Shown: piece by piece, positions 8,122 to 17,127 of the stretch
Numbering within the stretch: position 1 is the first letter of the stretch
How the letters are laid out: each line of letters begins with the position of its first letter
Assembly: GCF_022549775.1 (NCBI RefSeq)
Contig: NZ_JAKZGP010000052.1
Location: 1 to 34,188 of the forward strand
Direction: 5' to 3'
From: Belliella filtrata
Lineage (GTDB): Bacteria; Bacteroidota; Bacteroidia; Cytophagales; Cyclobacteriaceae
Length of the DNA: 34,188 nt
Translations under genes and position numbers: made by a program
The notes under the pieces: generated by a model
The model's database searches: none
Told to the model about the DNA's origin: nothing
Seen by the model: the letters and a program-made list of their open reading frames with translations, nothing else

Positions 8122-8150
8122 ATTATAACTGCCTAAGATAAAGATTTCAA
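8122..8150 (-). promoter_or_regulatory. Candidate sod promoter
   Basis: The minus strand shows TTGAAA, 17 bp, TATAAT (complement of 8150-8145 and 8127-8122), ending about 55 bp before the sod ATG. This fits a classical sigma-70 pattern rather than the Bacteroidota TAnnTTTG type, so it may be chance in AT-rich DNA. Confidence 0.35.
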
Positions 8151-8204
8151 AGCGATAATAAAACCTAAAGTCGGACAATAAGTCTGATTTTGTGACAAGA
8201 TGTT

Positions 8205-8212
8205 TATGTTTG
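8205..8212 (+). promoter_or_regulatory. Candidate -7 box of the dapF promoter
   Basis: TATGTTTG matches the Bacteroidota -7 consensus TAnnTTTG. A transcript from it would start near 8219 and give a ~60-nt leader. Its position inside the 5' extension of the open frame supports the start of dapF at 8281. Confidence 0.45.
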
Positions 8213-8280
8213 CATTCATAATGTACAATGGTTTGGTTTTTGAATCATTTGTAAATTCTAAAATAGCAAAGCACTTAGAC

Positions 8281-9054
8281 ATGCAATTTTCCTTTTATAA
8301 ATATCAAGGCACTGGAAATGATTTCATCATGATCGATGATAGAAATGAAGCATTTCCTGAAGATAACCTTCCTTTGGTTCAAATGTTATGCGATCGCAAG
8401 TTTGGCATTGGAGCTGATGGACTTATTTTGATTAGGTACAAAGATGGCTTTGATTTTGAAATGATTTATTTCAACTCGGATGGCTCACAAAGTATGTGTG
8501 GAAATGGCGCAAGATGTGCCGTAGCCTTTTCAAAATTTATAAACATCATAGATACAGAGACCAAATTCCTTGCCATAGATGGACCTCACACAGCTGTTGT
8601 CGATGGTAGCTTGGTAGAACTTGGGATGAGTGATGTGAATAGTATTTCCAATGCAGGACAAGATTATTTTGTCAATACTGGTTCACCTCACCATGTGAGA
8701 TTTGTAGACAATGTGCTGAGTTACCCAGTCGTGGATCAGGGTGCTGCGGTGCGTTATAGTGATGATTATAAGCCCAATGGGACAAATGTAAACTTTGTAA
8801 CCCCTATCAGTGATGAGGAGATTCACGTGAGGACATACGAGAGAGGGGTCGAGAACGAGACCTTGTCTTGTGGTACAGGGGTCACCGCTTGTGCTCTAGT
8901 GTATGGCATCAAACACCAATTAAATGAAGTCAAAATCCTTACTCCCGGAGGAAAATTAAAAGTACGTTTTTCCGCGGCTGCAGACGGGAGTTTTCGCAAT
9001 ATCAAGTTGATCGGTCCAGCAGAGCAGGTTTTTCATGGTGTATGGGAAAAGTAG
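8281..9054 (+). CDS. dapF: Diaminopimelate epimerase
   Basis: Interconverts LL- and meso-diaminopimelate without a cofactor, feeding peptidoglycan and lysine synthesis in the cytosol. The frame is open from 8200, but homologues begin at MQFSFYKYQGTGNDF, so ATG 8281 is taken (257 residues). The two catalytic cysteines are visible: Cys73 in MCGNGARC and Cys197 in SCGTGVT, each with its phosphate-loop-like GNG/GTG helix start. Substrate-binding stretches GTGNDF, FNSDGS, GSPHHV and YERGVENET are all present. The length is slightly short of the ~270-residue norm but complete. It is divergent from the sod gene and 114 bp upstream of secA. Confidence 0.95.
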   Translation: MQFSFYKYQGTGNDFIMIDDRNEAFPEDNLPLVQMLCDRKFGIGADGLILIRYKDGFDFEMIYFNSDGSQSMCGNGARCAVAFSKFINIIDTETKFLAIDGPHTAVVDGSLVELGMSDVNSISNAGQDYFVNTGSPHHVRFVDNVLSYPVVDQGAAVRYSDDYKPNGTNVNFVTPISDEEIHVRTYERGVENETLSCGTGVTACALVYGIKHQLNEVKILTPGGKLKVRFSAAADGSFRNIKLIGPAEQVFHGVWEK

Positions 9055-9168
9055 CAGTTCACAAATTTTCAAACATGTAGACTTGTGATAATTCGACGAT
9101 CTATATCATTCTAATTTCCAATTGTAATAAAAACGAAGTAATTTTAAAGCCCAATATAGAAAATACAT

Positions 9169-12100
9169 ATGTTAGATATCATAGCCAAAGGACTGGCAAA
9201 AGTTTTTGGAACAAAATCAGATAGAGACATCAAAGAATTGACACCAAAAGTCGCTTTGATCAATCAAGAATACGCAAAATTATCTGGACTTACAGATGAT
9301 CAGCTTCGTGGGAAGACCATAGAAATCAAAGGCATTATCAACGAAGACTTGAAGTCTTACGATGAGAAGATCGCCTCAATCCGATCTCAAATAGAGGCAT
9401 TGGCTCCTGAAAAAGTGCACGAAAAAGATGCGCTTTACAATGATATCGACAAGATTGAAAAAGATAGAGACGAAGCACTTGAGGTGGTTTTGGAGAAAGT
9501 GATGCCCTTGGCCTTCGCTGTAGTCAAAGAAACAGCAAGAAGGTTCAAAGAAAATGGTAGCCTGAAAGTAAAAGCAAATGCATACGACAAAGAATTGTCA
9601 GCTAGAAAATCAAATGTAGAATTAGCGGGAGAAGATGCTATTTGGCACAACAAGTGGATGGCCGCAGGCAACGAAGTTGTTTGGGATATGGTACACTATG
9701 ATGTGCAGCTGATCGGTGGTATGGTCCTTCACAAAGGGAAGATTGCCGAAATGGCCACAGGGGAAGGTAAGACACTCGTATCTACACTTCCGGCTTTTCT
9801 CAATGCCTTGGCAGGTAGAGGAGTTCATGTAGTAACAGTGAATGATTACTTGGCCAAAAGGGATTCGGAGTGGAATGCACCTTTATTTGAGTTTCATGGA
9901 TTGACCGTAGATTGTATCGATAAGTTCCAGCCAAACTCCGAGGGTAGAAAGAAAGCCTACAAGAGTGATATCGTGTATGGAACAAATAATGAATTCGGCT
10001 TTGATTACCTAAGAGACAACATGGCTCGTGATGCAGGAGATCTTGTACAAGGAAAGCATCACTTTGCGATGATAGATGAGGTCGATTCTGTATTGATTGA
10101 TGATGCAAGGACGCCATTGATCATTTCTGGACCTGTACCTAGGGGAGATCAGCATGAGTTCATGGAAATGAAGCCAAGGGTTTCTACCTTGGTGGAGGAG
10201 CAACGCAAATTGATTCAAAGCTACTTGACAGAAGCGAAAAAGTTGATTGCTGAGAAAAATGAAAAAGAAGGTGGCTTAGCACTTTTTAGGGCATTTAGAG
10301 GTATGCCAAAATACAAGCCTTTGATCAAGTACCTATCAGAACCAGGTATTAGGGTAGTCTTGCAAAAGACGGAGAATTACTATTTGCAAGACAACAAGAG
10401 GAACATGCCTGAGGCAGATGAACCACTTTTGTTTACCATAGATGAGAAGACCAATTCAGTAGAGCTTACAGATAATGGCATAGAAGTAATCACCAAGAAA
10501 AACGAGAATCCAAACTTCTTTATCCTACCAGACATTGGGGTAGAAATCGCTGAGATGGAGAAAAATCCTGATATAGATGATACAGAGAAGTTGATTAGAA
10601 AGGAAGAAATCATCAAGGACTACGGAGTAAAAGCACAAAGAATTCACACTGTAAACCAGTTGTTGAAAGCTTACTGTATGTTCGAAAAGGATACAGAATA
10701 TATCCTTGTAGATGGAAAAGTGAAGATTGTAGATGAGCAGACAGGTCGTGTGATGGAGGGTAGAAGATATTCTGATGGACTTCATCAAGCGATCGAGGCC
10801 AAGGAAAATGTAAAAGTAGAAGACGCTACGCAAACTTATGCGACGATTACTTTGCAGAATTATTTCAGGATGTATCACAAGCTGTCGGGTATGACAGGTA
10901 CTGCAGAGACCGAAGCAGGTGAGTTCTGGGAAATCTATAAATTGGACGTAGTGGTAATTCCTACCAATAAGCCAATAGTCAGAAATGACAGAGATGATAA
11001 AGTATACAAGACTGTAAGGGAGAAATTCAATGCCGTAGCTGAGGAAATTGTAGAATTAACCAATGCTGGTAGACCAGTGCTTGTCGGTACGACTTCAGTG
11101 GAAATCTCTGAGGTATTGAGTAGAATGCTTACGATCCGAAAGATCAATCATCAGGTATTGAATGCAAAGCAACATGCCAGAGAGGCTGATGTGGTGGCAG
11201 AAGCAGGAAAGCCTGGCACAGTCACTATCGCAACCAACATGGCAGGTAGAGGGACAGATATCAAGTTGACTGCCGAATCTAGAGCAGCAGGTGGATTGGC
11301 AATCATAGGTACCGAGCGACATGAGTCAAGAAGGGTAGATCGTCAGCTAAGAGGTAGGTCTGGTCGTCAAGGAGATGTAGGTTCTTCTCAGTTTTTTGTT
11401 TCATTGGAAGATAGTTTGATGCGTCTATTTGGCTCGGAGCGTATTGCTAAGCTGATGGATAGAATGGGGCTGGAAGAAGGTGAAGTGATCCAACACTCTA
11501 TGATCTCTAAGTCTATCGAAAGAGCTCAACGTAAAGTCGAAGAAAACAATTTTGGTACACGTAAGCGTCTTTTGGAGTATGATGATGTTATGAACTCCCA
11601 AAGGGAGGTAGTATATAAGAGAAGAAAAAATGCTCTTATGGGAGAAAGGCTTGAGCTTGATATCCTGAATATTATGTATGATGTATGTTTTGACCTGGTT
11701 CAGATGGCAAAGTCTACAGAAGATACAGAAAATGTGAGGATGAATATTTTCAGTTCTCTAGGGGTGGATCACCCGCTGACGGCTAATGATATTCAGTCTA
11801 AAGACGTTTCGGTATTGACACAAGAGCTATTTGATGCAGCTTATCAGAGCTATGTCACAAAAAGTAACAGGATTCTAGAAAGGGCATTGCCTATTCTGAG
11901 TGATGTCTATGCCCAAAGAGGAGCCACAGTAAAGGAAATCATGGTGCCAATCACCGATTCTATCAAGCAGATCGGAGTAGTTGTCAACCTGGAGTCTACG
12001 GTGAACAATCAAGGAAGAGATCTTATCAGGGCCATTGAGAAAAATGTAACCTTGGCAATCATTGATCAGAACTGGAAAGAGCACCTTAGAGATATGGATG

Positions 12101-12540
12101 ATTTGAAGCAATCTGTTCAGAATGCTGTTTATGAGCAGAAAGATCCTCTTTTGATTTACAAATTCGAAGCATTTGAGATGTTCAAAAGATTTGTAGGTCG
12201 ACTCAATGAAGATGTGATATCGTTCTTGGCTAAGGCAGATCTACCAACACAGGATCCAAGTCAAGTAAAGGCTGCCCAAGCACCTAAACAAGAAGAGAAA
12301 GTACAAGCTTCAAAAGCAGAAGTAGGTAGCACGCTTAATCCAGGGGCAAACAGACAAGCCGCTGCCGCAGCGGCCAATAGGTCTACAGAACAACAAGTAG
12401 TAGCTCCAAGAAAGACAGACAAGGTCTATGGTCGTAATGACAGAGTCACTGCACAATATGCTGATGGTACAATCAAAAAAGATGTAAAGTATAAAAGTAT
12501 AGAGCAAGACGTAGCAGCTGGTAAGTGTGTAATCATCTAA
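9169..12540 (+). CDS. secA: Preprotein translocase ATPase SecA
   Basis: Motor ATPase driving unfolded preproteins through SecYEG at the inner membrane. At 1,123 residues it is longer than the ~900-residue E. coli protein. NBD1 has Walker A MATGEGKT at 195-202 and the DEVD box in MIDEVDSVLIDDARTP at about 301-315. NBD2 has MAGRGTDIKL and HESRRVDRQLRGRSGRQGD. Helical wing/scaffold sequence follows (NWKEHLRDMDDLK). Insertions include a charged helical stretch at about 60-110 and an Ala/Gln-rich linker near 1020-1075. The C-terminus ends GKCVII with no CxCxSGxxxxxCH zinc motif, as I recall for relatives in this phylum. The next gene starts on its stop codon. Confidence 0.97.
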   Translation: MLDIIAKGLAKVFGTKSDRDIKELTPKVALINQEYAKLSGLTDDQLRGKTIEIKGIINEDLKSYDEKIASIRSQIEALAPEKVHEKDALYNDIDKIEKDRDEALEVVLEKVMPLAFAVVKETARRFKENGSLKVKANAYDKELSARKSNVELAGEDAIWHNKWMAAGNEVVWDMVHYDVQLIGGMVLHKGKIAEMATGEGKTLVSTLPAFLNALAGRGVHVVTVNDYLAKRDSEWNAPLFEFHGLTVDCIDKFQPNSEGRKKAYKSDIVYGTNNEFGFDYLRDNMARDAGDLVQGKHHFAMIDEVDSVLIDDARTPLIISGPVPRGDQHEFMEMKPRVSTLVEEQRKLIQSYLTEAKKLIAEKNEKEGGLALFRAFRGMPKYKPLIKYLSEPGIRVVLQKTENYYLQDNKRNMPEADEPLLFTIDEKTNSVELTDNGIEVITKKNENPNFFILPDIGVEIAEMEKNPDIDDTEKLIRKEEIIKDYGVKAQRIHTVNQLLKAYCMFEKDTEYILVDGKVKIVDEQTGRVMEGRRYSDGLHQAIEAKENVKVEDATQTYATITLQNYFRMYHKLSGMTGTAETEAGEFWEIYKLDVVVIPTNKPIVRNDRDDKVYKTVREKFNAVAEEIVELTNAGRPVLVGTTSVEISEVLSRMLTIRKINHQVLNAKQHAREADVVAEAGKPGTVTIATNMAGRGTDIKLTAESRAAGGLAIIGTERHESRRVDRQLRGRSGRQGDVGSSQFFVSLEDSLMRLFGSERIAKLMDRMGLEEGEVIQHSMISKSIERAQRKVEENNFGTRKRLLEYDDVMNSQREVVYKRRKNALMGERLELDILNIMYDVCFDLVQMAKSTEDTENVRMNIFSSLGVDHPLTANDIQSKDVSVLTQELFDAAYQSYVTKSNRILERALPILSDVYAQRGATVKEIMVPITDSIKQIGVVVNLESTVNNQGRDLIRAIEKNVTLAIIDQNWKEHLRDMDDLKQSVQNAVYEQKDPLLIYKFEAFEMFKRFVGRLNEDVISFLAKADLPTQDPSQVKAAQAPKQEEKVQASKAEVGSTLNPGANRQAAAAAANRSTEQQVVAPRKTDKVYGRNDRVTAQYADGTIKKDVKYKSIEQDVAAGKCVII

Positions 12541-13109
12541 TGATAAATTTAAAAATCATGGTAAGAGCTATTTTAAGTGGTATTGTATTGATCCTTTTCT
12601 TAGGGTCTTGTAACCTTATCAAAAAATCGAGTGGGGAAGCCAATAAGTATAGCTCTTACCAGGAGGATTTGTCAGCTACTCGTATCACTTTTCCTGATTT
12701 GTCAGAAGTGAAGAAAAATGATGAGCCTAGCTCAAGCAGCTCAAATGATGTTTCTTCAATTGATTATGAATTGGAGCAGGCCTTGCAAAAATTCGCCAAG
12801 GATAATAAATCAGAACAATATTACTCTGGATATACTGTGTTGGTATATAGTGGAGTTGATAGAGATCAAGCTTTCAAGACTAGGAATGATCTCTACACGA
12901 AGTTTCCAGATGTCAAGTCAGACATGCAATACCAACAGCCTAGGTATTTGGTGAAAGTTGGAAAATTTATCAACAGAATAGAAGCTCAATCACATTATCA
13001 CAAACTCAAAGAAGCCTTTCCAATGGCTAGAATCATCCAAGATAGATTTCAGAGAGAAGGCTTTGTGAATACCGATGAAAATTTGAATAATGATCAAGGA
13101 CAGAATTAA
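12540..13109 (+). CDS. SPOR-domain lipoprotein
   Basis: About 189 residues. The ATG at 12540 overlaps the secA TAA (TAATG), suggesting translational coupling; an ATG at 12558 gives an equally good signal, and the frame also extends to 12525. The leader (K/R, then a hydrophobic run) ends in lipobox LGSC, Cys24. After a Ser-rich linker, residues ~95-175 form a SPOR domain: YYSGYTVLVYSG, RNDLYTKFPDV, PRYLVKVGKF and AQSHYHKLKEAFPMARII. SPOR domains bind denuded peptidoglycan glycan strands, typically at division sites. Its 3' end overlaps the M20 gene by 20 bp, so the three genes probably form one operon. Confidence 0.85.
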   Translation: MINLKIMVRAILSGIVLILFLGSCNLIKKSSGEANKYSSYQEDLSATRITFPDLSEVKKNDEPSSSSSNDVSSIDYELEQALQKFAKDNKSEQYYSGYTVLVYSGVDRDQAFKTRNDLYTKFPDVKSDMQYQQPRYLVKVGKFINRIEAQSHYHKLKEAFPMARIIQDRFQREGFVNTDENLNNDQGQN

Positions 13110-14277
13110 ATCCCTGGCAAGTCAACATAAAGCTGAATTCATTGCCAATAGAAGGCATTTACATGCCAATCCTGAGTTATCATTTCAAGAGCATAACACA
13201 TGTGCTTTTGTACAGGAGCAGCTCAAAAGTTTTGGAATCACTGATTTTGAAGTCAAGGCAGATACAGGTATTGTGGCCTTGATCAAAGGGAAAAATCCTG
13301 ATAAAAAGGTTATCGCACTCCGTGGAGACATGGACGCGCTTCCTATTATAGAGCAAAATGAGGTTCCTTACAAATCCACAAACCCAGGTGTGATGCATGC
13401 CTGTGGACATGATGTCCACACAGCCTCACTTTTGGGAGCAGCTAAGATACTAAATGCTGTAAAGGATGAATTTGAAGGTACTGTAAAGCTACTTTTTCAA
13501 CCAGGAGAAGAATTGATTCCTGGAGGAGCTTCCTTGATGATCAAAGATAAAGCATTGGAAAACCCTAGACCTACTGGTATCATTGGTCAACATGTGATGC
13601 CGCTCATTCCTGTTGGGAAAGTAGGTTTCCGAAAGGGAATGTACATGGCAAGTGCTGATGAACTGTATATCACTGTCAAAGGAAAAGGAGGCCATGGTGC
13701 CATGCCAGAGACCTTGGTTGATCCCGTTTTGATAGCCTCACACATGATAGTGGCTTTACAGCAAGTAGTGAGCCGAAATGCCTCTCCTAAAATTCCTTCT
13801 GTACTTTCTTTTGGGAGAATTGAGGCCTTGGGTGCGACGAATATCATACCGAATGAAGTAAAAATTCAAGGCACTTTTCGTACGCTGAATGAGGCATGGA
13901 GAGCCAAGGCTCATCAGCACATGACCAATATCGCCAAAGGAATTGTAGAAGGTATGGGGGGTGAAGTAGATTTTGAGATCAGGGTTGGTTATCCTTTTCT
14001 CAAAAATGCTGAAGCCTTGACCAGTAGGGCTGAAGAAGCAGCAATAGCATATTTGGGTGAAGAGAATGTGGAGCCGTTAGATATCTGGATGGCAGCAGAA
14101 GATTTTTCTTACTATACTCAAGAAATGGACGGATGCTTTTATCGCCTAGGCACTAGAAATGAAGCAAAGGGGATCACTTCTGGGGTTCACACACCTACAT
14201 TTGACATTGATGAAGATGCCATGGAAATTGGAGCGGGTTTGATGGCGTGGATTGCGGTAAATGAGTTGGGGTATTGA
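13090..14277 (+). CDS. M20-family amidohydrolase (IAA-amino-acid hydrolase / HipO type)
   Basis: A 395-residue cytosolic metal-dependent amidohydrolase that releases an acyl group from an N-acyl amino acid or related amide. It has the two-domain M20D layout. Catalytic-domain motifs are RRHLHANPELSF (about 22-33), ALRGDMDALP, MHACGHDVHTASLLG, LLFQPGEE and GQHV. An inserted dimerisation domain runs from about 185 to 295 (KGKGGHGAMP). The domain returns with WMAAEDFSYY and GVHTPTFD. Metal ligands are the Cys/His of ACGHD, the Glu-Glu of PGEE and the late His. The start overlaps the SPOR gene by 20 bp. There is no signal peptide. The substrate cannot be told from sequence. Confidence 0.92.
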   Translation: MIKDRIKSLASQHKAEFIANRRHLHANPELSFQEHNTCAFVQEQLKSFGITDFEVKADTGIVALIKGKNPDKKVIALRGDMDALPIIEQNEVPYKSTNPGVMHACGHDVHTASLLGAAKILNAVKDEFEGTVKLLFQPGEELIPGGASLMIKDKALENPRPTGIIGQHVMPLIPVGKVGFRKGMYMASADELYITVKGKGGHGAMPETLVDPVLIASHMIVALQQVVSRNASPKIPSVLSFGRIEALGATNIIPNEVKIQGTFRTLNEAWRAKAHQHMTNIAKGIVEGMGGEVDFEIRVGYPFLKNAEALTSRAEEAAIAYLGEENVEPLDIWMAAEDFSYYTQEMDGCFYRLGTRNEAKGITSGVHTPTFDIDEDAMEIGAGLMAWIAVNELGY

Positions 14278-14321
14278 AGGAAATAGGGTTGAAATATGTT
14301 GAAGTGAAGTATTAGGGTGTT

Positions 14322-14359
14322 GGATATTGATGGATATTGGATATTTGCTTTGGGATATT
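14322..14359. repeat. Four GGATATT repeats upstream of the nuclease gene
   Basis: GGATATT occurs at 14322, 14332, 14339 and 14353, within the 124-bp gap between the M20 gene and the S1/P1 nuclease. It could be an operator with repeated half-sites or simple low-complexity drift; no regulator is apparent nearby. Confidence 0.4.
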
Positions 14360-14401
14360 ATTTGGGAATCTTGATGGGAATAATATTAATATTAGAGATA
14401 T

Positions 14402-15178
14402 ATGAAAACAATTAAGCATCTGATGCTGGCTATTCTTATGGTACTTTCCTTTCAGACGAGTTCGTTTGCTTGGGGGGCTATTGGACATTATGTGATCGGT
14501 AAGCTTGCGGAATGGCAAATGAATCCAGCTACTGTAGAGAGAGTAGAAAAGGTACTGCACAAGGAGTCAATCTCGGGGGTGGGGGTATGGATGGATAATA
14601 TCCGATCTGATAAGAAGTATGACTATACTTATACGTGGCATTGGGTGACGACAGTGGATGGTGAATATGATCCAGCATTGCAAGAGGAAACTGGTGATGC
14701 CTATGAGGCTTTTGGTAGATTGAAAGAGACTCTCAAGAAGGGCGGACTTAGCCCTGAAGAAGAAAGGGATCAGTTGCGTATGCTAATTCATATAGTCGGT
14801 GACTTACATCAGCCTTTTCACGTAGGCAAGCCCGGAGATCGTGGAGGGAATGATGTCAAGGTTAGCTTTTTCAACAAAGAAACCAATATTCACGCGATAT
14901 GGGATTCGGACCTTATAGAAGGAAAAAAAATGAGCTTTACTGAAATAGCTACAGAGCTTCAGAAAAGAATAAATGCTGATTTGATCAAAGAATATACAAG
15001 TAAAGGGCCTGCGGAATGGCTCAAAGAAGCGGTGGCTATTAGACCTGCCATGTATGATATTCCAGATAATGGCAGAATCGGCTATGAATACATCTATAAG
15101 CATTACCATCATACAGAGGAAAGACTGATCGCTGCCGGAATCAGGTTGGGTCAGGTTTTGGAGGAGATTTATGGGTGA
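14402..15178 (+). CDS. Secreted S1/P1-type zinc nuclease
   Basis: Zn-dependent nuclease of the S1/P1 family, cleaving single-stranded RNA/DNA and removing 3'-phosphates. The signal peptide (1-23) ends SFA, leaving Trp24 as the mature N-terminus, as the fold needs because its backbone ligates zinc. All nine zinc ligands known from nuclease P1 can be placed with correct spacing: Trp24, His29, Asp65, His80, His130, Asp134, His140, His164, Asp168 (WGAIGH; WMDNIR; WHWV; LIHIVGDLHQPFH; HAIWDSDL). 258 residues, full length. It likely acts in the periplasm or outside for nucleic-acid scavenging. A terminator follows. Its last 20 codons are duplicated beyond the IS at 16993-17055, but this copy is intact. 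Confidence 0.93.
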   Translation: MKTIKHLMLAILMVLSFQTSSFAWGAIGHYVIGKLAEWQMNPATVERVEKVLHKESISGVGVWMDNIRSDKKYDYTYTWHWVTTVDGEYDPALQEETGDAYEAFGRLKETLKKGGLSPEEERDQLRMLIHIVGDLHQPFHVGKPGDRGGNDVKVSFFNKETNIHAIWDSDLIEGKKMSFTEIATELQKRINADLIKEYTSKGPAEWLKEAVAIRPAMYDIPDNGRIGYEYIYKHYHHTEERLIAAGIRLGQVLEEIYG

Positions 15179-15338
15179 TCCATGCTTTAGTATTTGTTGA
15201 TTGAAAATCAACGAAAACTAAATATGCTACTTAATTTAATGATATTGATGAAAACGCACTAAATCGGTGCGTTTTTTGTTTTTGAATAAATATTTAGGAC
15301 TAAGGGTAGCATTATATCTTTCCCGATTTAGTTTTTTC
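15116..15338 (+). repeat. 223-bp target-site duplication, left copy
   Basis: It matches 16993-17215 at a constant offset of 1,877 bp with one visible difference (ttaggaCtaag here, ttaggaTtaag there). It carries the last 20 codons of the nuclease gene, its terminator and the A/T-rich spacer originally lying upstream of recG. It directly abuts the left end of the IS1634-type element. Confidence 0.95.
15251..15280 (+). terminator. Intrinsic terminator of the nuclease gene
   Basis: Stem AAAACGCAC (15251-15259) / GTGCGTTTT (15267-15275), followed by a T-rich tract (ttgttttt). It lies 72 bp after the nuclease stop and is duplicated at 17128-17157. Confidence 0.9.
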
Positions 15339-16992
15339 CTGACTTCGACACTGGGACACCCGAAATCAAAAACCGAACATTTTTGCCATTTTTCGCTGAC
15401 TCTCGTTCAAAAATAGGGTCTTTCTCAGCTTTTTCCCTGTTGATTTGAGTTGAATTTCTACTGTATATATACCTTTTGCTATTTCAATTGCTTTTTGTGG
15501 TGAAAGATTTGCTTCTTTTTCATTCAATTGCCTTTCAAGTTCTTTGTAAACTTTGTAAGCAACGAATGCAATGCTGATATGGGCTTCTATTCTCCTTTGT
15601 TTGTAATGATAAATTGGTCTTACCTTTATATCATTTTTGGTTATTCTGAACGCCTTTTCAATCTTCCATAAGTTATTATAATTCTCAATTACCTGTTCTT
15701 TATCAAGCTTTGTATTGGTGATGTAGCCTTTGAGACCGTCCCATTGTCCATCCTGCTCAAACTTTTCCATGTCTAAGGCGATCTTTATCTCACCTTCCAT
15801 TTTTAGGTATTTGTTGTATCCTCTGTTGTTGATATGGGTTTTATTGAGTTTACCAGTATTTAACTGTTTTTCGAGCTTTTTAAGCCCCTTTTCTCTGTTG
15901 ATCTTATCCTTCTTGGCTCGCTTTTCTGAGTAGCTCACAACCATTCTAAGGTTCTCTTCCCAATCCAAAGAAAAACTCTCGCCATTTTCTAGCTCCAGAG
16001 CCAACACTTTGCTTTTTTGATTGGTGCCAGAAGACTTAAGGCGAGCCCCAAAAATGAACTCATACCCGTTATCAAGTAATTCTTTGATATTGCTTTTGGA
16101 AAGTAAACCAGAATCTGCCACAACTATTGGGGCAGGAAGATTATACTTTTTCCTAAAAGTCTCTATTACCGGAATCATGGTATGTCCCTCGAACTTATTG
16201 CCCTCAAAGATCTCATAAGCCAAAGGATAGCCATCAAGACCCACCAATAGACCCAAAACTATCTGGGGGTTCTGGTGCTTACCTTCTTTGGAAAAACCAG
16301 TCTTTCTGAGATCATCTTCCTGATCTACTTCAAAATATAGTGTGGTACAATCATAAAAAACAATATTGATACTGCCTCCCAGTATTTTCTTGGTGTGATC
16401 AAAACTGATCAGCTGTACTATCTCTTTATAATTGTTGTAAAGCTTGTCCATATACCGGTATAGATCCTGAACATGAAAATCAAGACCGTGATAAGTTAAC
16501 AGGTAATCACAGGTCTTGAGTTTACTGGCTGGAAAGCAAATCCTGGAATAGACAAGCCACTTAAAAATATCATCTTTGATTATGTTAAATCCAATATCAT
16601 TGAATATCTTATTCAAGAGGAGTTCTGTACCTGAAACAGTAATGTTTTCAACACTTTCCAATACAGATTCAGCAACCTGTTCCTCACTGTTGAAGGGGAT
16701 ATCGATTAGGCCTTTATAGTTCTTGATCCACTCTTCTCCCAAAGAAACAAACTCTTCAACTTCTGCAGGATTAGAGCTGCTACCTATGGTTTTGGCAACT
16801 TTATAGCTTCCTCTTACTTTGTCTATTACCTGAACACTGATCTTGCCACTTTTATTGGACTTTTTGCGAACAAACATGCTTAAAAGTAATCAAATTTACA
16901 TCTGGGACACCCAAACTGAAAACCAAAAAAATTATAAAACATTATTTTTCAGGATATTATCTAAAAATGGGACTGACGACTGTCGAAGTCAG
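15339..16992 (-). mobile_element. Complete IS1634-type insertion sequence, 1,654 bp
   Basis: Terminal inverted repeats CTGACTTCGACA (15339-15350) and TGTCGAAGTCAG (16981-16992) are perfect over 12 bp. Inside the ends, CTGGGACACCC occurs in direct orientation at 15351-15361 and 16902-16912. One long transposase gene fills the element on the minus strand. It is flanked by 223-bp direct repeats, an extreme target duplication. The founding IS1634 of Mycoplasma was described as making long, variable target duplications, which agrees with the transposase type. The near-identity of the repeats implies a recent insertion. Confidence 0.92.
15366..16877 (-). CDS. IS1634-family DDE transposase
   Basis: A 503-residue transposase of the IS4 superfamily, IS1634 group. 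The likely catalytic triad is Asp176 (VFYDCTTLYFEV), Asp255 (IVVADSGLLS) and Glu407 in the YNNLWKIEKAFRITK signature, with the usual Y...E-x6-K pattern (Tyr400, Glu407, Lys414). A long insertion between the second Asp and Glu (about 280-395, Lys/Glu-rich) is typical of the family. The start at 16877 and stop at 15366 lie within 115 bp and 27 bp of the element ends. No frameshift or stop: it appears functional. Confidence 0.92.
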   Translation of the reverse strand: MFVRKKSNKSGKISVQVIDKVRGSYKVAKTIGSSSNPAEVEEFVSLGEEWIKNYKGLIDIPFNSEEQVAESVLESVENITVSGTELLLNKIFNDIGFNIIKDDIFKWLVYSRICFPASKLKTCDYLLTYHGLDFHVQDLYRYMDKLYNNYKEIVQLISFDHTKKILGGSINIVFYDCTTLYFEVDQEDDLRKTGFSKEGKHQNPQIVLGLLVGLDGYPLAYEIFEGNKFEGHTMIPVIETFRKKYNLPAPIVVADSGLLSKSNIKELLDNGYEFIFGARLKSSGTNQKSKVLALELENGESFSLDWEENLRMVVSYSEKRAKKDKINREKGLKKLEKQLNTGKLNKTHINNRGYNKYLKMEGEIKIALDMEKFEQDGQWDGLKGYITNTKLDKEQVIENYNNLWKIEKAFRITKNDIKVRPIYHYKQRRIEAHISIAFVAYKVYKELERQLNEKEANLSPQKAIEIAKGIYTVEIQLKSTGKKLRKTLFLNESQRKMAKMFGF

Positions 16993-17055
16993 GAGGAAAG
17001 ACTGATCGCTGCCGGAATCAGGTTGGGTCAGGTTTTGGAGGAGATTTATGGGTGA
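16993..17055 (+). pseudogene. Duplicated 3' fragment of the S1/P1 nuclease gene
   Basis: Codons 239-258 and the stop of the nuclease (EERLIAAGIRLGQVLEEIYG), copied by the IS target duplication. An open frame beginning at 16843 inside the IS runs into it by chance; the hybrid is not a real gene. Confidence 0.93.
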
Positions 17056-17127
17056 TCCATGCTTTAGTATTTGTTGATTGAAAATCAACGAAAACTAAAT
17101 ATGCTACTTAATTTAATGATATTGATG

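Noticed and set aside
8200-8280. Upstream extension of dapF
   Set aside because: Homologues start at MQFSFYKYQGTGNDF, and a good -7 box lies inside the extension.
10380-10878. Long antisense ORFs inside secA
   Set aside because: They lie on the opposite strand of a conserved gene, with low-complexity Ser/Ile/Phe composition typical of antisense shadows.
16843-17055. 70-codon ORF spanning the right IS end
   Set aside because: It is a chance hybrid of IS sequence and the duplicated nuclease tail; only the last 21 codons have an origin in a gene.
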